This document shows positions 1 to 15,390 of a stretch of DNA of 64,000 nt, in pieces; within the stretch, counting starts at the first letter, position 1, and each line of letters opens with the position of its first letter. Source of the stretch: Streptosporangium lutulentum (GTDB taxonomy: Bacteria; Actinomycetota; Actinomycetes; Streptosporangiales; Streptosporangiaceae); the NCBI RefSeq assembly GCF_030811455.1, contig NZ_JAUSQU010000001.1:6634001-6698000 (forward strand). The letters run 5' to 3'. Position numbers and translations under genes: made by a program. The notes under the pieces are model-generated. The model was not told the origin of the DNA and did not search any database. It worked only from the letters and a program-made list of their open reading frames with translations.

Positions 1-178
1 CGACCTGCCCGAAGCCGAGCTGCACGGCGGAGTAGCCGTCCTTCTCGGGGGTGCGGACGCGGGTCACGACGCACGGACCTGCTTCGACGACGGTCACCGG
101 GACCATCCGGTTGTCTGCGTCGAAGACCTGGGTCATGCCGAGCTTCTTGCCCAGGACGCCCTTGATCTGCTTAGCCAT
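1..178 (-). CDS. rplC: 50S ribosomal protein L3, N-terminal part (gene runs off the left edge)
   Basis: Only the first 59 codons lie in the window. The translation opens MAKQIKGVLGKKLGMTQVFD, the classic L3 N-terminus, a primary 23S rRNA binder near the peptidyl-transferase centre. The ATG is 14 bases after the rpsJ stop and has a GAGGGA ribosome-binding site, so it is cotranscribed with rpsJ as the second gene of the S10 operon. The 3' part is outside the window. Confidence 0.96.
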   Translation of the reverse strand, partial: MAKQIKGVLGKKLGMTQVFDADNRMVPVTVVEAGPCVVTRVRTPEKDGYSAVQLGFGQV

Positions 179-192
179 GTCAGTGCGTTCCC

Positions 193-501
193 TCAGAGCT
201 TGATCGAGATGTCGACACCGGCGGGAAGGTCGAGTCGCATGAGCGAGTCGACCGTCTTCGGCGTCGGATCGATGATGTCAATGAGCCGCTTGTGCGTGCG
301 CATCTCAAAGTGCTCGCGGCTGTCCTTGTACTTGTGCGGCGAGCGGATGACGCAGTACACGTTCTTCTCGGTCGGCAGCGGCACCGGGCCTGCGACCTTG
401 GCGCCAGTCCTTGTCACCGTCTCGACGATCTTCTTGGCCGAGACGTCGATGACCTCGTGGTCATAGGCCTTGAGCCGAATGCGGATCTTCTGTCCCGCCA
501 T
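193..501 (-). CDS. rpsJ: 30S ribosomal protein S10 (NusE)
   Basis: 102 residues, full length for S10. It opens MAGQKIRIRLKAYDHEVID and contains the VRSPHKYKDSREHFE-type loop (here VIRSPHKYKDSREHFEMRTH), which identifies the family. S10 sits in the 30S head and, as NusE, couples ribosomes and antitermination complexes to NusG. It is the first gene of the S10 operon here, followed by rplC. The 263-base gap upstream separates it from tuf and must hold its promoter. Confidence 0.98.
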   Translation of the reverse strand: MAGQKIRIRLKAYDHEVIDVSAKKIVETVTRTGAKVAGPVPLPTEKNVYCVIRSPHKYKDSREHFEMRTHKRLIDIIDPTPKTVDSLMRLDLPAGVDISIKL

Positions 502-764
502 AATGGCCTCGGTGTCCTTCGCTGTCGTCTGAAAAAGTTACATGCGGCCTGATGCCGCCATTCATGGTCCAACCCCACGTAGCAGACACGTTGATCTGCG
601 CTTTCTTCCGTGATCTGGCAGTTACTTCGGCCATCGTGTGGCCGAACCAACTGCGAGATCACGGTTCGTGGGACCTTGCGGAGACACCTGCCTTGCGGCA
701 CGAGCCTCCTTGTGGTTCGGCGGCCGGCTCTGCGATGAGAGCCGGCCGCCGCTCCGCGAGTGTC
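502..764. other. Intergenic region tuf-rpsJ
   Basis: 263 bases between the tuf stop and the rpsJ start. It holds the tuf terminator hairpin (719-750) and, further toward rpsJ, an 8-bp inverted repeat TTCGGCCA/TGGCCGAA at 626-646 with a 5-base loop. The rpsJ promoter should lie here on the minus strand, but I could not pick a convincing -35/-10 pair. Confidence 0.5.
719..750 (-). terminator. tuf terminator hairpin
   Basis: Perfect 13-bp inverted repeat GGCGGCCGGCTCT (719-731) and AGAGCCGGCCGCC (738-750) with a 6-base loop, beginning 15 bases past the tuf stop. There is no clear U tract, as is common in high-GC actinobacteria. Confidence 0.75.
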
Positions 765-1958
765 TTACTTGATGATCTTGGTAACGCGACCCGCACCGAC
801 GGTGCGGCCACCCTCACGGATGGCGAACTTGAGACCGTCCTCCATCGCGATGGGCTGAATGAGGGCGACGTTCATCTCGGTGTTGTCACCGGGCATGACC
901 ATCTCGGTGCCCTCGGGCAGAGTCACAACACCGGTCACGTCAGTCGTACGGAAGTAGAACTGGGGACGGTAGTTGTTGAAGAACGGCGTGTGGCGGCCAC
1001 CCTCGTCCTTCGACAGGATGTAGACCTGAGCCTCGAACTCGGTGTGCGGGGTGGTCGTGCCCGGCTTGATGATGCACTGGCCGCGCTCGACGTCCTCGCG
1101 CTTGATACCGCGCAGGAGCAGACCGACGTTGTCGCCCGCCTGGCCCTCGTCGAGGAGCTTGCGGAACATCTCGACGCCGGTGACCGTGGTGGTGGTCTTG
1201 GTCTCCTTGATGCCGATGATGTCGACAGTCTCGTTGACCTTGACGATGCCACGCTCGATACGACCGGTCACGACGGTGCCGCGGCCGGTGATCGAGAAGA
1301 CGTCCTCGATCGGCATGAGGAACGGCTTGTCGGTCTCACGGGTCGGCTGGGGAACACTCTCGTCCACAGCGGTCATGAGCTCGATGATGGAGTCGGCCCA
1401 CTTCTCGTCGCCCTCGAGCGCCTTCAGCGCCGAGACGCGAACCACGGGCAGGTCGTCGCCGGGGAACTCCTGGGCCGAGAGAAGCTCACGGACCTCGAGC
1501 TCGACGAGCTCCAGGATCTCCTCGTCGTCCACCATGTCGGCCTTGTTCAGGGCGACGACGATGTAGGGGACGCCGACCTGGCGGGCCAGGAGGACGTGCT
1601 CCTTCGTCTGGGGCATCGGACCGTCGGTGGCGGCGACCACGAGGATCGCGCCGTCCATCTGAGCCGCACCGGTGATCATGTTCTTCACGTAGTCGGCGTG
1701 ACCGGGGCAGTCCACGTGGGCGTAGTGGCGGCTCTCGGTCTGGTACTCGACGTGCGCGATGGAGATCGTGATACCACGAGCCTTCTCCTCGGGCGCCTTG
1801 TCGATCTTGTCGAACGCGGTCGCCTCGTTGAGGTTCGGGTAACGGTCGTGGAGTACCTTGGTGATCGCCGCGGTCAGAGTGGTCTTGCCGTGGTCGATGT
1901 GCCCAATGGTGCCGATGTTTACGTGCGGCTTGGTCCGCTCGAACTTGGCCTTGGCCAC
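765..1958 (-). CDS. tuf: Translation elongation factor Tu
   Basis: 397 residues, full length. EF-Tu carries aminoacyl-tRNA to the ribosome as a GTP complex. G1 is GHIDHGKT (residues 19-26; Ile replaces the usual Val), followed by the switch-II DCPGH, the NKAD base-recognition motif and SALK, then domains 2 and 3 ending VGAGRVTKIIK. Start is GTG at 1958 with AAGGAG upstream. It has its own gap after fusA (156 bases with two hairpins) and a terminator after it, so it may be expressed both from the str operon and on its own. Domain 2 shows an ordinary VERGQ segment, the area altered in known GE2270-resistant EF-Tu. Confidence 0.98.
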   Translation of the reverse strand: MAKAKFERTKPHVNIGTIGHIDHGKTTLTAAITKVLHDRYPNLNEATAFDKIDKAPEEKARGITISIAHVEYQTESRHYAHVDCPGHADYVKNMITGAAQMDGAILVVAATDGPMPQTKEHVLLARQVGVPYIVVALNKADMVDDEEILELVELEVRELLSAQEFPGDDLPVVRVSALKALEGDEKWADSIIELMTAVDESVPQPTRETDKPFLMPIEDVFSITGRGTVVTGRIERGIVKVNETVDIIGIKETKTTTTVTGVEMFRKLLDEGQAGDNVGLLLRGIKREDVERGQCIIKPGTTTPHTEFEAQVYILSKDEGGRHTPFFNNYRPQFYFRTTDVTGVVTLPEGTEMVMPGDNTEMNVALIQPIAMEDGLKFAIREGGRTVGAGRVTKIIK

Positions 1959-2015
1959 TGCTCTCTCCTTAGAGATTCTGACGTGACTTGCGTCTTCTTA
2001 TTCGGGTTTGGGGAA

Positions 2016-2095
2016 GCCGGTTCCTCCCGGAACCGGCCGACGAGAATTCACTCGCCCCACACCCCTCGGCCGGACGGCGATCTCCTCGCCGTCCG
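2016..2095 (-). terminator. Two hairpins between fusA and tuf (attenuator-like)
   Basis: Two perfect 9-bp hairpins: CGGACGGCG/CGCCGTCCG at 2071-2095 (7-base loop), 20 bases after the fusA stop, and GCCGGTTCC/GGAACCGGC at 2016-2037 (4-base loop). Neither has a U tract. They could partly terminate str-operon transcription or protect the fusA 3' end; the tuf promoter, if separate, would also be in this 156-base gap. Confidence 0.5.
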
Positions 2096-2114
2096 CACCG
2101 AAACGGATGCCGGA

Positions 2115-4214
2115 CTACTCGCCCCGCACCTTCGCGACGATCTCCTTGGCGATGTGCACAGGCACCTCGGCGTAGGAGTCGAATTGCATGCTGTAGCTCG
2201 CACGTCCCTGCGTCTTGCTACGGAGGTCACCCACGTAGCCGAACATCTCAGAGAGCGGCACGAGCGCCGAGATGATACGGGCGCCGGAGCGCTCGTCCAT
2301 CGACTGGATCTGCCCGCGGCGACCGTTGAGGTCTCCGATGACATCACCCATGTAGTCCTCGGGCGTGGTGACCTCGACGGCCATCATCGGCTCCAGGATT
2401 ACGGCGTCCGCCCTGCGCGCGGCCTCCTTGAAGGCCATCGAGCCGGCGATCTTGAAGGCCATTTCGGACGAGTCCACCTCGTGGTAGGCGCCGTCCTGCA
2501 GGGTGACCTTGACCCCGACCATGGGGTAGCCGGCGAGCACGCCGAACTGGGCGGCCTCCTGGGCACCCGCGTCGACCGAGGGGATGTACTCCCTCGGGAT
2601 GCGGCCGCCGGAGACCTTGTTGGAGAACTCGTAGCCGTCGTTGCCCTCGCCCAGCGGCTCAATGTCAATGATGACCTTGGCGAACTGGCCGGAACCACCG
2701 GTCTGCTTCTTGTGGACGTAGTCGATCTTCTCCACCTTGCGGCGGATGGTCTCGCGGTACGCCACCTGCGGGCGGCCGATGTTGGCCTCGACCTTGAACT
2801 CGCGGCGCATCCGGTCGACGAGGATCTCCAGGTGGAGCTCACCCATTCCCCAGATGACCGTCTGCCCGGTCTCATCGTCACGACGGACCTGGAAGGACGG
2901 GTCCTCCTCGGCCAGACGCTGGATCGCGGTGCCCAGCTTCTCCTGGTCGCCCTTGGTCTTGGGCTCGATGGCGACGCTGATGACCGGCGCCGGGAAGTTC
3001 ATCGACTCCAGGACCACGGGGTGAGCCGGGTCGGCCAGGGTGTCACCGGTGGTGGTGTCCTTCAGGCCCATGACCGCGACGATCTGACCAGCGTGAGCCG
3101 ACGCGCGCTCTTCGCGCTTGTTGGCGTGCATCTGGTAGATCTTGCCGATCCGCTCCTTCTTGCCCTTCACCGAGTTGGTCACCGCGGTGCCGGTCTCGAG
3201 CGTGCCCGAGTAGATGCGGATGTAGGTGAGACGGCCCAGGTGCTGGTCGCTCATGATCTTGAAGGCCAGCGCGGAGAACGGCTCGTTCACGTCCGCGTGA
3301 CGCTCGACGATCTCCTCTTCCTTACCGACCGCGTGGCCCTTGAAGGCCTTGATGTCGATAGGGGCGGGGAGGTAGGCGACGATCGCGTCGAGCAGGGGCT
3401 GGACACCCTTGTTCTTGAACGCGGTGCCGGTCAGGACCGGGTTGATGGCACTGGACAGCGTCGCGCGGCGGATCGCGGCGACGAGCTGCTCCTCGGTGGG
3501 CTCGATGCCCTCAAGGAAGAGACCCATGAGCTCGTCGTCGTTCTCCGCGACGGTCTCGACCAGCTTGTCGCGCCACTCGCGAGCGGTCTCGGCGTGGTCG
3601 GCCGGGATGTCGACGACGTCGTACATCTCGCCCTTGGCCGCCTCGGCGCTCCAGAGGAGGCCCTTCATCTTCACCAGGTCGATGACGCCCTTGAAGTCGG
3701 CCTCGACGCCCCAGGGAAGCTGGATGACCGCGGGGGTCGCGTGCAGACGGCTGATCATCATGTCGACGCAGCGGTGGAACTCCGCGCCGACCCGGTCCAT
3801 CTTGTTGACAAAGCAGATGCGGGGGACTTCGTAGCGGTCGGCCTGGCGCCACACCGTCTCCGACTGGGGCTCGACGCCGGCGACGGCGTCGAACACCGCG
3901 ACGGCACCGTCGAGGACGCGGAGCGAGCGCTCCACCTCGATCGTGAAGTCCACGTGACCCGGGGTGTCGATGATGTTGATCGTGTGGTCGAGCCATTCGC
4001 AGGTGGTAGCAGCGGAGGTGATGGTGATACCACGCTCCTGCTCCTGCTCCATCCAGTCCATCGTGGCTGCGCCCTCGTGGACTTCACCGATCTTGTAGTT
4101 GATACCGGTGTAGAACAGGATGCGCTCGGTCGTCGTGGTCTTGCCCGCGTCGATGTGGGCCATGATCCCGATGTTACGGACCTTGGCCAGGTCAAGAGCG
4201 GTCGTGGTGGCCAC
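2115..4214 (-). CDS. fusA: Translation elongation factor G
   Basis: 699 residues, normal for EF-G, the GTPase that translocates tRNA and mRNA on the ribosome and helps ribosome recycling. G1 is AHIDAGKT (residues 19-26), with DTPGHVDF and NKMD motifs in the G domain, then domain II, the GMGELHLEILVDRM segment of domain III and the domain IV/V region ending YAEVPVHIAKEIVAKVRGE. Start with GTG/ATG-type codon 36 bases after rpsG, so rpsL-rpsG-fusA form one transcript. Confidence 0.98.
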   Translation of the reverse strand: MATTTALDLAKVRNIGIMAHIDAGKTTTTERILFYTGINYKIGEVHEGAATMDWMEQEQERGITITSAATTCEWLDHTINIIDTPGHVDFTIEVERSLRVLDGAVAVFDAVAGVEPQSETVWRQADRYEVPRICFVNKMDRVGAEFHRCVDMMISRLHATPAVIQLPWGVEADFKGVIDLVKMKGLLWSAEAAKGEMYDVVDIPADHAETAREWRDKLVETVAENDDELMGLFLEGIEPTEEQLVAAIRRATLSSAINPVLTGTAFKNKGVQPLLDAIVAYLPAPIDIKAFKGHAVGKEEEIVERHADVNEPFSALAFKIMSDQHLGRLTYIRIYSGTLETGTAVTNSVKGKKERIGKIYQMHANKREERASAHAGQIVAVMGLKDTTTGDTLADPAHPVVLESMNFPAPVISVAIEPKTKGDQEKLGTAIQRLAEEDPSFQVRRDDETGQTVIWGMGELHLEILVDRMRREFKVEANIGRPQVAYRETIRRKVEKIDYVHKKQTGGSGQFAKVIIDIEPLGEGNDGYEFSNKVSGGRIPREYIPSVDAGAQEAAQFGVLAGYPMVGVKVTLQDGAYHEVDSSEMAFKIAGSMAFKEAARRADAVILEPMMAVEVTTPEDYMGDVIGDLNGRRGQIQSMDERSGARIISALVPLSEMFGYVGDLRSKTQGRASYSMQFDSYAEVPVHIAKEIVAKVRGE

Positions 4215-4250
4215 TTCTCTCGCGTCCTCGTCGTCTCGTCGAACCCGCTG

Positions 4251-4721
4251 TTACCAGCGGTAGTGGGCGAAGGCCTTGTTGGACTCGGCCATCTTGTGGG
4301 TGTCCTCGCGCTTCTTGACACTGGCGCCGAGGCCGTTGCTGGCATCGAGCAGTTCGTTCATGAGGCGCTCGGTCATGGTCTTCTCGCGGCGGGCGCGGGA
4401 GTACTGCACCAGCCAGCGCAGGGCCAGGGTGGTGCTGCGCGCCGCGCGCACCTCGACCGGGACCTGGTAGGTCGCGCCACCGACACGGCGGCTGCGGACC
4501 TCAAGGGTGGGCTTGACGTTGTCCAGCGCGCGCTTCAGGGTGACGACCGGGTCGTTGCCGGTCTTCTCCTTCGCACCCTCAAGGGCGCCGTAAACGATGG
4601 ACTGTGCGATGGAGCGCTTGCCGTCCAGGAGCACCTTGTTGATGAGGGCGGTGACCAGCGGCGAGTTGTGGACCGGGTCAGCCATGAGCTGACGACGGCC
4701 AGGAGAACCCTTGCGAGGCAT
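4251..4721 (-). CDS. rpsG: 30S ribosomal protein S7
   Basis: 156 residues, full length. It opens MPRKGSPGRRQLMADPVHNSPLV and has the S7 core VYGALEGAKEKTGNDPVVTLKRALDN... in which the 16S-binding helices are found. S7 nucleates assembly of the 30S head. The ATG lies 2 bases after the rpsL stop, so translation is almost certainly coupled. Confidence 0.98.
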   Translation of the reverse strand: MPRKGSPGRRQLMADPVHNSPLVTALINKVLLDGKRSIAQSIVYGALEGAKEKTGNDPVVTLKRALDNVKPTLEVRSRRVGGATYQVPVEVRAARSTTLALRWLVQYSRARREKTMTERLMNELLDASNGLGASVKKREDTHKMAESNKAFAHYRW

Positions 4722-4723
4722 TC

Positions 4724-5095
4724 TTACTTCTCCTTCTTCGCGCCGTAACGGCTACGGGCCTGCTTGCGGTTGCGGACACCCTGGGTGTCGAGCGAACCGC
4801 GGATGATCTTGTAGCGAACACCCGGCAGGTCCTTCACACGACCGCCGCGGACGAGCACGATGGAGTGCTCCTGGAGGTTGTGGCCGACACCGGGGATGTA
4901 GGCCGTGACCTCGATGCCGTTGGTGAGCCGGACACGCGCGACCTTGCGGAGGGCGGAGTTCGGCTTCTTCGGGGTCGTGGTGTAAACGCGCATGCAGGTG
5001 CCGCGTCGCTGGGGGCTGGCCTTGAGCGCCGGGGTCTTGGTCTTAGTGACCTTGTCCTGGCGGCCCTTGCGGACCAGCTGCTGAATCGTGGGCAC
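4724..5095 (-). CDS. rpsL: 30S ribosomal protein S12
   Basis: 123 residues, full length; first gene of the str operon. S12 lines the decoding centre. Start is GTG at 5095 with GGAG upstream. The streptomycin-relevant residues are wild type: Lys43 (in TTPKKPNSALRK) and Lys88 (in GGRVKDLPG), so this copy should be streptomycin sensitive. PNSALRKVARVRL is the family signature. Confidence 0.98.
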   Translation of the reverse strand: MPTIQQLVRKGRQDKVTKTKTPALKASPQRRGTCMRVYTTTPKKPNSALRKVARVRLTNGIEVTAYIPGVGHNLQEHSIVLVRGGRVKDLPGVRYKIIRGSLDTQGVRNRKQARSRYGAKKEK

Positions 5096-5580
5096 CGCGT
5101 CTCCGTTCGTGCTTGCCGGTTATTCGAATATCGTGCATTTTGCAGGCACTGCCGGTGTCATGACCTGCGGGTTTTCCATCCACTCCGACCCACGCGGTCG
5201 GGCGTGTCGCGCAATTACCGCGCCACTTCCCGGCTAGGCCAGTCCAGTGGAGGAGGCCATACGGCGCCTCTGTCAACTCCCCGCGGGAAACCTGTCGACG
5301 CGCACGCATGAGAGCCCATGAAGCCACGGGCACGAAGGGCAAGACTACCTAGTCCAGCGCAACACGTCAAAACGGTTGCACTCGCCGCGCGCCGTTATCG
5401 GCGCCCGTATTCGTGTCGTGGCTCCCGCGATCGGTTTCCGGCCGACCGCTGTTGGGTCCGTGCTGAGTTTACCTGTCGCGGAGGACTTCTCCAGCCGTTC
5501 CTCTCATTAACGTACGGCTTTCCCCGCAACATTCCGGTCAAGGCGAGGACACGGCGCCCCCGGCGCCGGGTGGAGCCTCC

Positions 5581-5628
5581 GGGCGGAAACTCCGGCGGGC
5601 GGAAACTCCGGCGGGCGGAAATCCGGGA
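5581..5628. repeat. 16-bp tandem repeat, three copies
   Basis: GGGCGGAAACTCCGGC occurs exactly twice (5581-5596 and 5597-5612) and a third time with changes (5613-5628). It is in the rpoC-rpsL gap with no ORF. A related GGGCGGAAA string occurs at about 15163 in the gap after rplL. Confidence 0.85.
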
Positions 5629-5751
5629 GGAACAGCCGCGGGCGAATGTCCGGAAAGTGAATTTTTCGGGTGGCGAACTCCTGAGCGGCCGCTCGTACCC
5701 GCACGTGTCCGAGCCGCTCGCCACCTCTCAGGCGCTCGGCGACGGCCGTCA

Positions 5752-5955
5752 GCCAGGGGCCCGGATCGCCGGGCGGCCCTCCGGCAGGTGGTCCACACCC
5801 ATCGGACTGTCAGTCAGGCGCCCGGGTTACCCGGCGGTCCTTCGGCAGGTAGTTCATGCCCATCGGGCCGTCAGCCAGGCGCCCGGGTTACCGGGCTGTC
5901 CTTCGGCAGGTGGTCCATGCCTGGCTGACCGGTCGGCCCGGCGCCCGGGTTATCG
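5752..5955. repeat. 61-bp tandem repeat, three copies plus a stub
   Basis: Units at 5752-5812, 5813-5873 and 5874-5935, with a fourth partial unit from 5936. Each opens with a CCAGGCGCCCGGGTTA-type block and contains a TCGGCAGGTGGTCCATGCC-type block. The units differ at scattered positions, so they are not a recent exact duplication. It lies just beyond the rpoC terminator. Confidence 0.85.
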
Positions 5956-5973
5956 GGAACCCCGGACAGACGA

Positions 5974-6008
5974 CAGCGCCCGGTTCCCGAAGAGGGAACC
6001 GGGCGCTG
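5974..6008 (-). terminator. rpoBC terminator
   Basis: Perfect 15-bp hairpin: CAGCGCCCGGTTCCC (5974-5988), loop GAAGA, GGGAACCGGGCGCTG (5994-6008), starting 11 bases after the rpoC stop. No U tract follows on the minus strand, but position and stem strength fit a high-GC terminator. Confidence 0.85.
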
Positions 6009-6019
6009 CCCATGACCAC

Positions 6020-9907
<3,888 letters not shown>

Positions 9908-9933
9908 TTGTAATCCCCTCCTCAGCTTCTGGA

Positions 9934-13401
<3,468 letters not shown>

Positions 13402-13845
13402 CAGGATGTCCTTCCGAGGGCTCGCGGCGGACTGACTACACGCACGCCAGACGACCATGCATCAGAGCACCAAAAGAAGCGGGTCGTCAAAGGGCAGCGC
13501 AAAGGGGCAGTGTAGCCGAACGGCACACACCTGTCCACTTCAGTCTCGCTGCAAGCTCCACGTTGGTCGCAGCATCGCCCGTCATCGCCGAAACGTCAAG
13601 CCCGCGAGCCGACATTTCGGCCAAGCAATAGCCGAGATGCTGGGAGTTTTCCCACCGGATGACTTACGCACACCACCGCGCCCAAGAGGGTACCCCGACC
13701 TGGTGCGGTTGACGCTCAGTCACACGACGGTTCGAACGCTAGCCGATGTTCGACCGACGATCGACGCTGCCGTGGCTGATGTACCCCCCGGCCTACACAT
13801 CTCAAACCGAAGCTTTACTAACAATTGAGTAACCCGCCACGCCGA
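13402..13845. other. rpoB leader and promoter region
   Basis: 444 bases between the Mce-associated-type gene at 13846 and the rpoB start. No gene. It holds a plausible rpoB promoter at 13571-13599 and, at its right end, an AT-richer patch around 13800-13830 directly beyond the neighbouring gene's stop. Confidence 0.6.
13571..13599 (-). promoter_or_regulatory. Candidate rpoBC promoter
   Basis: On the minus strand TTGACG (13594-13599), a 17-base spacer and GATGCT (13571-13576). It would give a leader of about 160 bases before the rpoB TTG, in line with long rpoB leaders known in Streptomyces. The -10 is imperfect. Confidence 0.5.
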
Positions 13846-14361
13846 CTAGGGTCTCGGAGGGCTTCCGAGCAGCGTGGACAGCTCCGCGACCAGCCAGCGA
13901 GAATCCTTTTTGACCATGACGAAAAGGGCTCGATTCTGGCTGACCTGCCGCCGGGGCTCCTTCTCCCCCGGGAGGGTCTTCACGATGCTCATGCTCATGA
14001 ACAACAGCACCTCGACCCGGCCGGATTCCGCCGACTCCACTCCTGCCCCGGCCACCGTCGCCTGCTGCACCGTCCGCTCTTTCCTGGCCTGGGGCACCAG
14101 GGTCGTGGCAAGCTGCTTATAGTGCCAGGTGAGGCCTCCGGCGGTGTATTCGCCCGCTCTTGCGAAATCCTGTTCGATTGTACGATAGTCGTAGGACAGC
14201 ATGGCGGAGGCGACCGAGCGGGCCGCGGCGAGGGCCTCCGCCCCTGCCGTCTCCTGCTCGCGCAGCCGGCTCAGATCGGCGAACATGATCCAGATAACCG
14301 CCGTGAGCGCGAGCGCCACGGCGACCAGCATCCAGATCACCAACAGGGAGACACGCCTCAC
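13846..14361 (-). CDS. Mce-associated-type membrane protein (VirB8/NTF2-like fold), downstream member
   Basis: 171 residues from the GTG at 14361; an open frame reaches 14424 but the GTG overlaps the upstream stop (GTGA) and has GGAGGT in front, so coupled translation decides the start. Residues 1-30 hold one membrane helix (SLLVIWMLVAVALALTAVIWIMF). The rest resembles Mce-associated proteins: an AMLSYDYRTIEQDFARAGEYTAGGL segment, then a soluble domain ending SRWLVAELSTLLG. These proteins normally serve Mce lipid importers; no mce genes are in the window. Function here is unknown. Confidence 0.75.
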   Translation of the reverse strand: MRRVSLLVIWMLVAVALALTAVIWIMFADLSRLREQETAGAEALAAARSVASAMLSYDYRTIEQDFARAGEYTAGGLTWHYKQLATTLVPQARKERTVQQATVAGAGVESAESGRVEVLLFMSMSIVKTLPGEKEPRRQVSQNRALFVMVKKDSRWLVAELSTLLGSPPRP

Positions 14362-14867
14362 AGGACCACCTCCGCCTTCGACACGAGCCATACCCCTCCG
14401 ACCTTGGTGACCTCCATGTTCCACCGGTAGAACCGCTCCTGTGGAGCGTTCTTACCGCCGTCCATCCGGATCAGGGTGTCCCCCACGACCATCACCTGAG
14501 CCGTGGTCCCCTTGAGCGAGACCAGCCCCGTGGCGCGCAGCGCACCCGCCTGGACCACTTTCTCCTTGACCGTGGTCTCCTTGAGCTCCGCGGCGGTCCT
14601 GGCGTACTCCGCTCTGGCCGCTCCGGTGGAGGTGTCCAGGATGCGTTTGATGTCCGCGTCGACGCTCTGATAGCTGACGGAGAGCAGATTGACCGCGTGC
14701 ACCCCCGCCACCCGCATCGCCGCCTGCCTGTCGTCGGCCGCGGCTTGAGCGTCACGCAGATCCCTGCCGATCCAGAAGGCCGCGGCCAGCAACGCCACGA
14801 TCAGCACGCCCAGAACCGGTCCGGCGATCCCCAGCGGGCGACGGGGCCGGGCGGCATGTACTGCCAT
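14358..14867 (-). CDS. Mce-associated-type membrane protein (VirB8/NTF2-like fold), upstream member
   Basis: 169 residues from the ATG at 14867, preceded by GGGAGAG. Residues about 13-32 are a single membrane helix (IAGPVLGVLIVALLAAAFWI) and the C-terminal domain has NLLSVSYQSVDADIKRILDTSTG, matching the NLLTYDYRxLDxDxxRxLxxATG pattern of Mce-associated proteins, and ends KVGGVWLVSKAEVVL. It is paralogous to the next gene, with which it overlaps by 4 bases. The pair sits between rplL and rpoB, where Streptomyces has nothing comparable that I recall. Confidence 0.75.
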   Translation of the reverse strand: MAVHAARPRRPLGIAGPVLGVLIVALLAAAFWIGRDLRDAQAAADDRQAAMRVAGVHAVNLLSVSYQSVDADIKRILDTSTGAARAEYARTAAELKETTVKEKVVQAGALRATGLVSLKGTTAQVMVVGDTLIRMDGGKNAPQERFYRWNMEVTKVGGVWLVSKAEVVL

Positions 14868-15151
14868 GCGTTCTCTCCCATCGCACGGTCTCCGGAACGC
14901 CGGCCGGTGAGCACGGAACCCTGGAACACGGAACCCTGTCCGTCCGAACCGACAAGCCCCCGGTCGCCGGATCATAACCCGCCGCACACATCCGCATGGA
15001 AGGCTTTCGCCACCGGTCTCACACCGCGCCGCGCCCGCACCGCGCCTTCCAGGCGGCCAGGAGGGTCCGCGAGCGCGAGAGCGGGAACGCACAGGCGGGA
15101 GGAGCCCTCCGTCACCCTTCTCGCGCCTCCCTCGCCCTCCTCGCGAGCCTG

Positions 15152-15312
15152 GGAGGTCTCCGGGCGGAAAAACCGGGGAACGAGGCCGGAGGCTCCCGTC
15201 GTCCGCCTCACGCCCCTGTGGGGCCCGGAAGGTCTCCGAGACGAAACCCGAAGAACGGGCAGAAGGCTCCCGTCTCACACCTTTCCCGCGGATCCGGAGG
15301 ACCTCCGGGCGC
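15152..15312. repeat. Degenerate 70-75-bp tandem repeat after rplL
   Basis: Blocks beginning GGAGGTCTCCGGGCGGAA (about 15152), GGAAGGTCTCCGAGACGAA (about 15227) and GGAGGACCTCCGGGCG (about 15296) recur at 75- and 69-base intervals; the first two also share GGCTCCCGTC. The copies are diverged, so unit borders are approximate. Confidence 0.5.
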
Positions 15313-15326
15313 GGGAACGGGCAAAC

Positions 15327-15367
15327 AAAAAAGAGCGGACCACCGGCACCTGGTGGACCCGCCCTTT
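15327..15367 (-). terminator. rplJL terminator
   Basis: On the minus strand GGCGGGTCCACC, a short loop and GGTGGTCCGC followed by TTTTTT: a hairpin with one bulge and a true U tract, 24 bases after the rplL stop. One of the few textbook intrinsic terminators in the window. Confidence 0.8.
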
Positions 15368-15390
15368 TCTGATGAAGCGAACTGCGTGAC

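Larger units (their letters stand above)
5096..6019. other. 924-base gene-free gap between rpoC and rpsL
   Basis: Unusually long for this operon. From left to right on the minus strand it must contain the rpoC terminator (5974-6008), a 61-bp tandem repeat (5752-5955), a 16-bp triple repeat (5581-5628), then the str-operon promoter and rpsL leader next to 5095. ORFs drawn through it are shadows without ribosome-binding sites or recognisable domains. The 100 bases next to rpsL are less GC-rich, including a TTCGAATA stretch around 5122, but no firm promoter call is possible. Confidence 0.6.
14868..15390. other. Gap between rplL and the Mce-associated-type pair
   Basis: 523 bases without a credible gene. 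It holds the rplL terminator (15327-15367), a degenerate repeat (about 15152-15310) and presumably the promoter for the 14867 gene near 14880-14950. ORFs crossing it are Arg/Pro-rich shadows. Confidence 0.55.

Noticed and set aside
552..4748. Very long plus-strand open frame opposite tuf and fusA
   Set aside because: It is the GC-rich mirror of certain ribosomal and elongation-factor genes; no ribosome-binding site and low-complexity product. The same holds for the long frames at 5318-9913 and 10339-13101.
5752..5955. CRISPR array
   Set aside because: The 61-bp units are contiguous tandem copies without unique spacers, and no cas genes are present.
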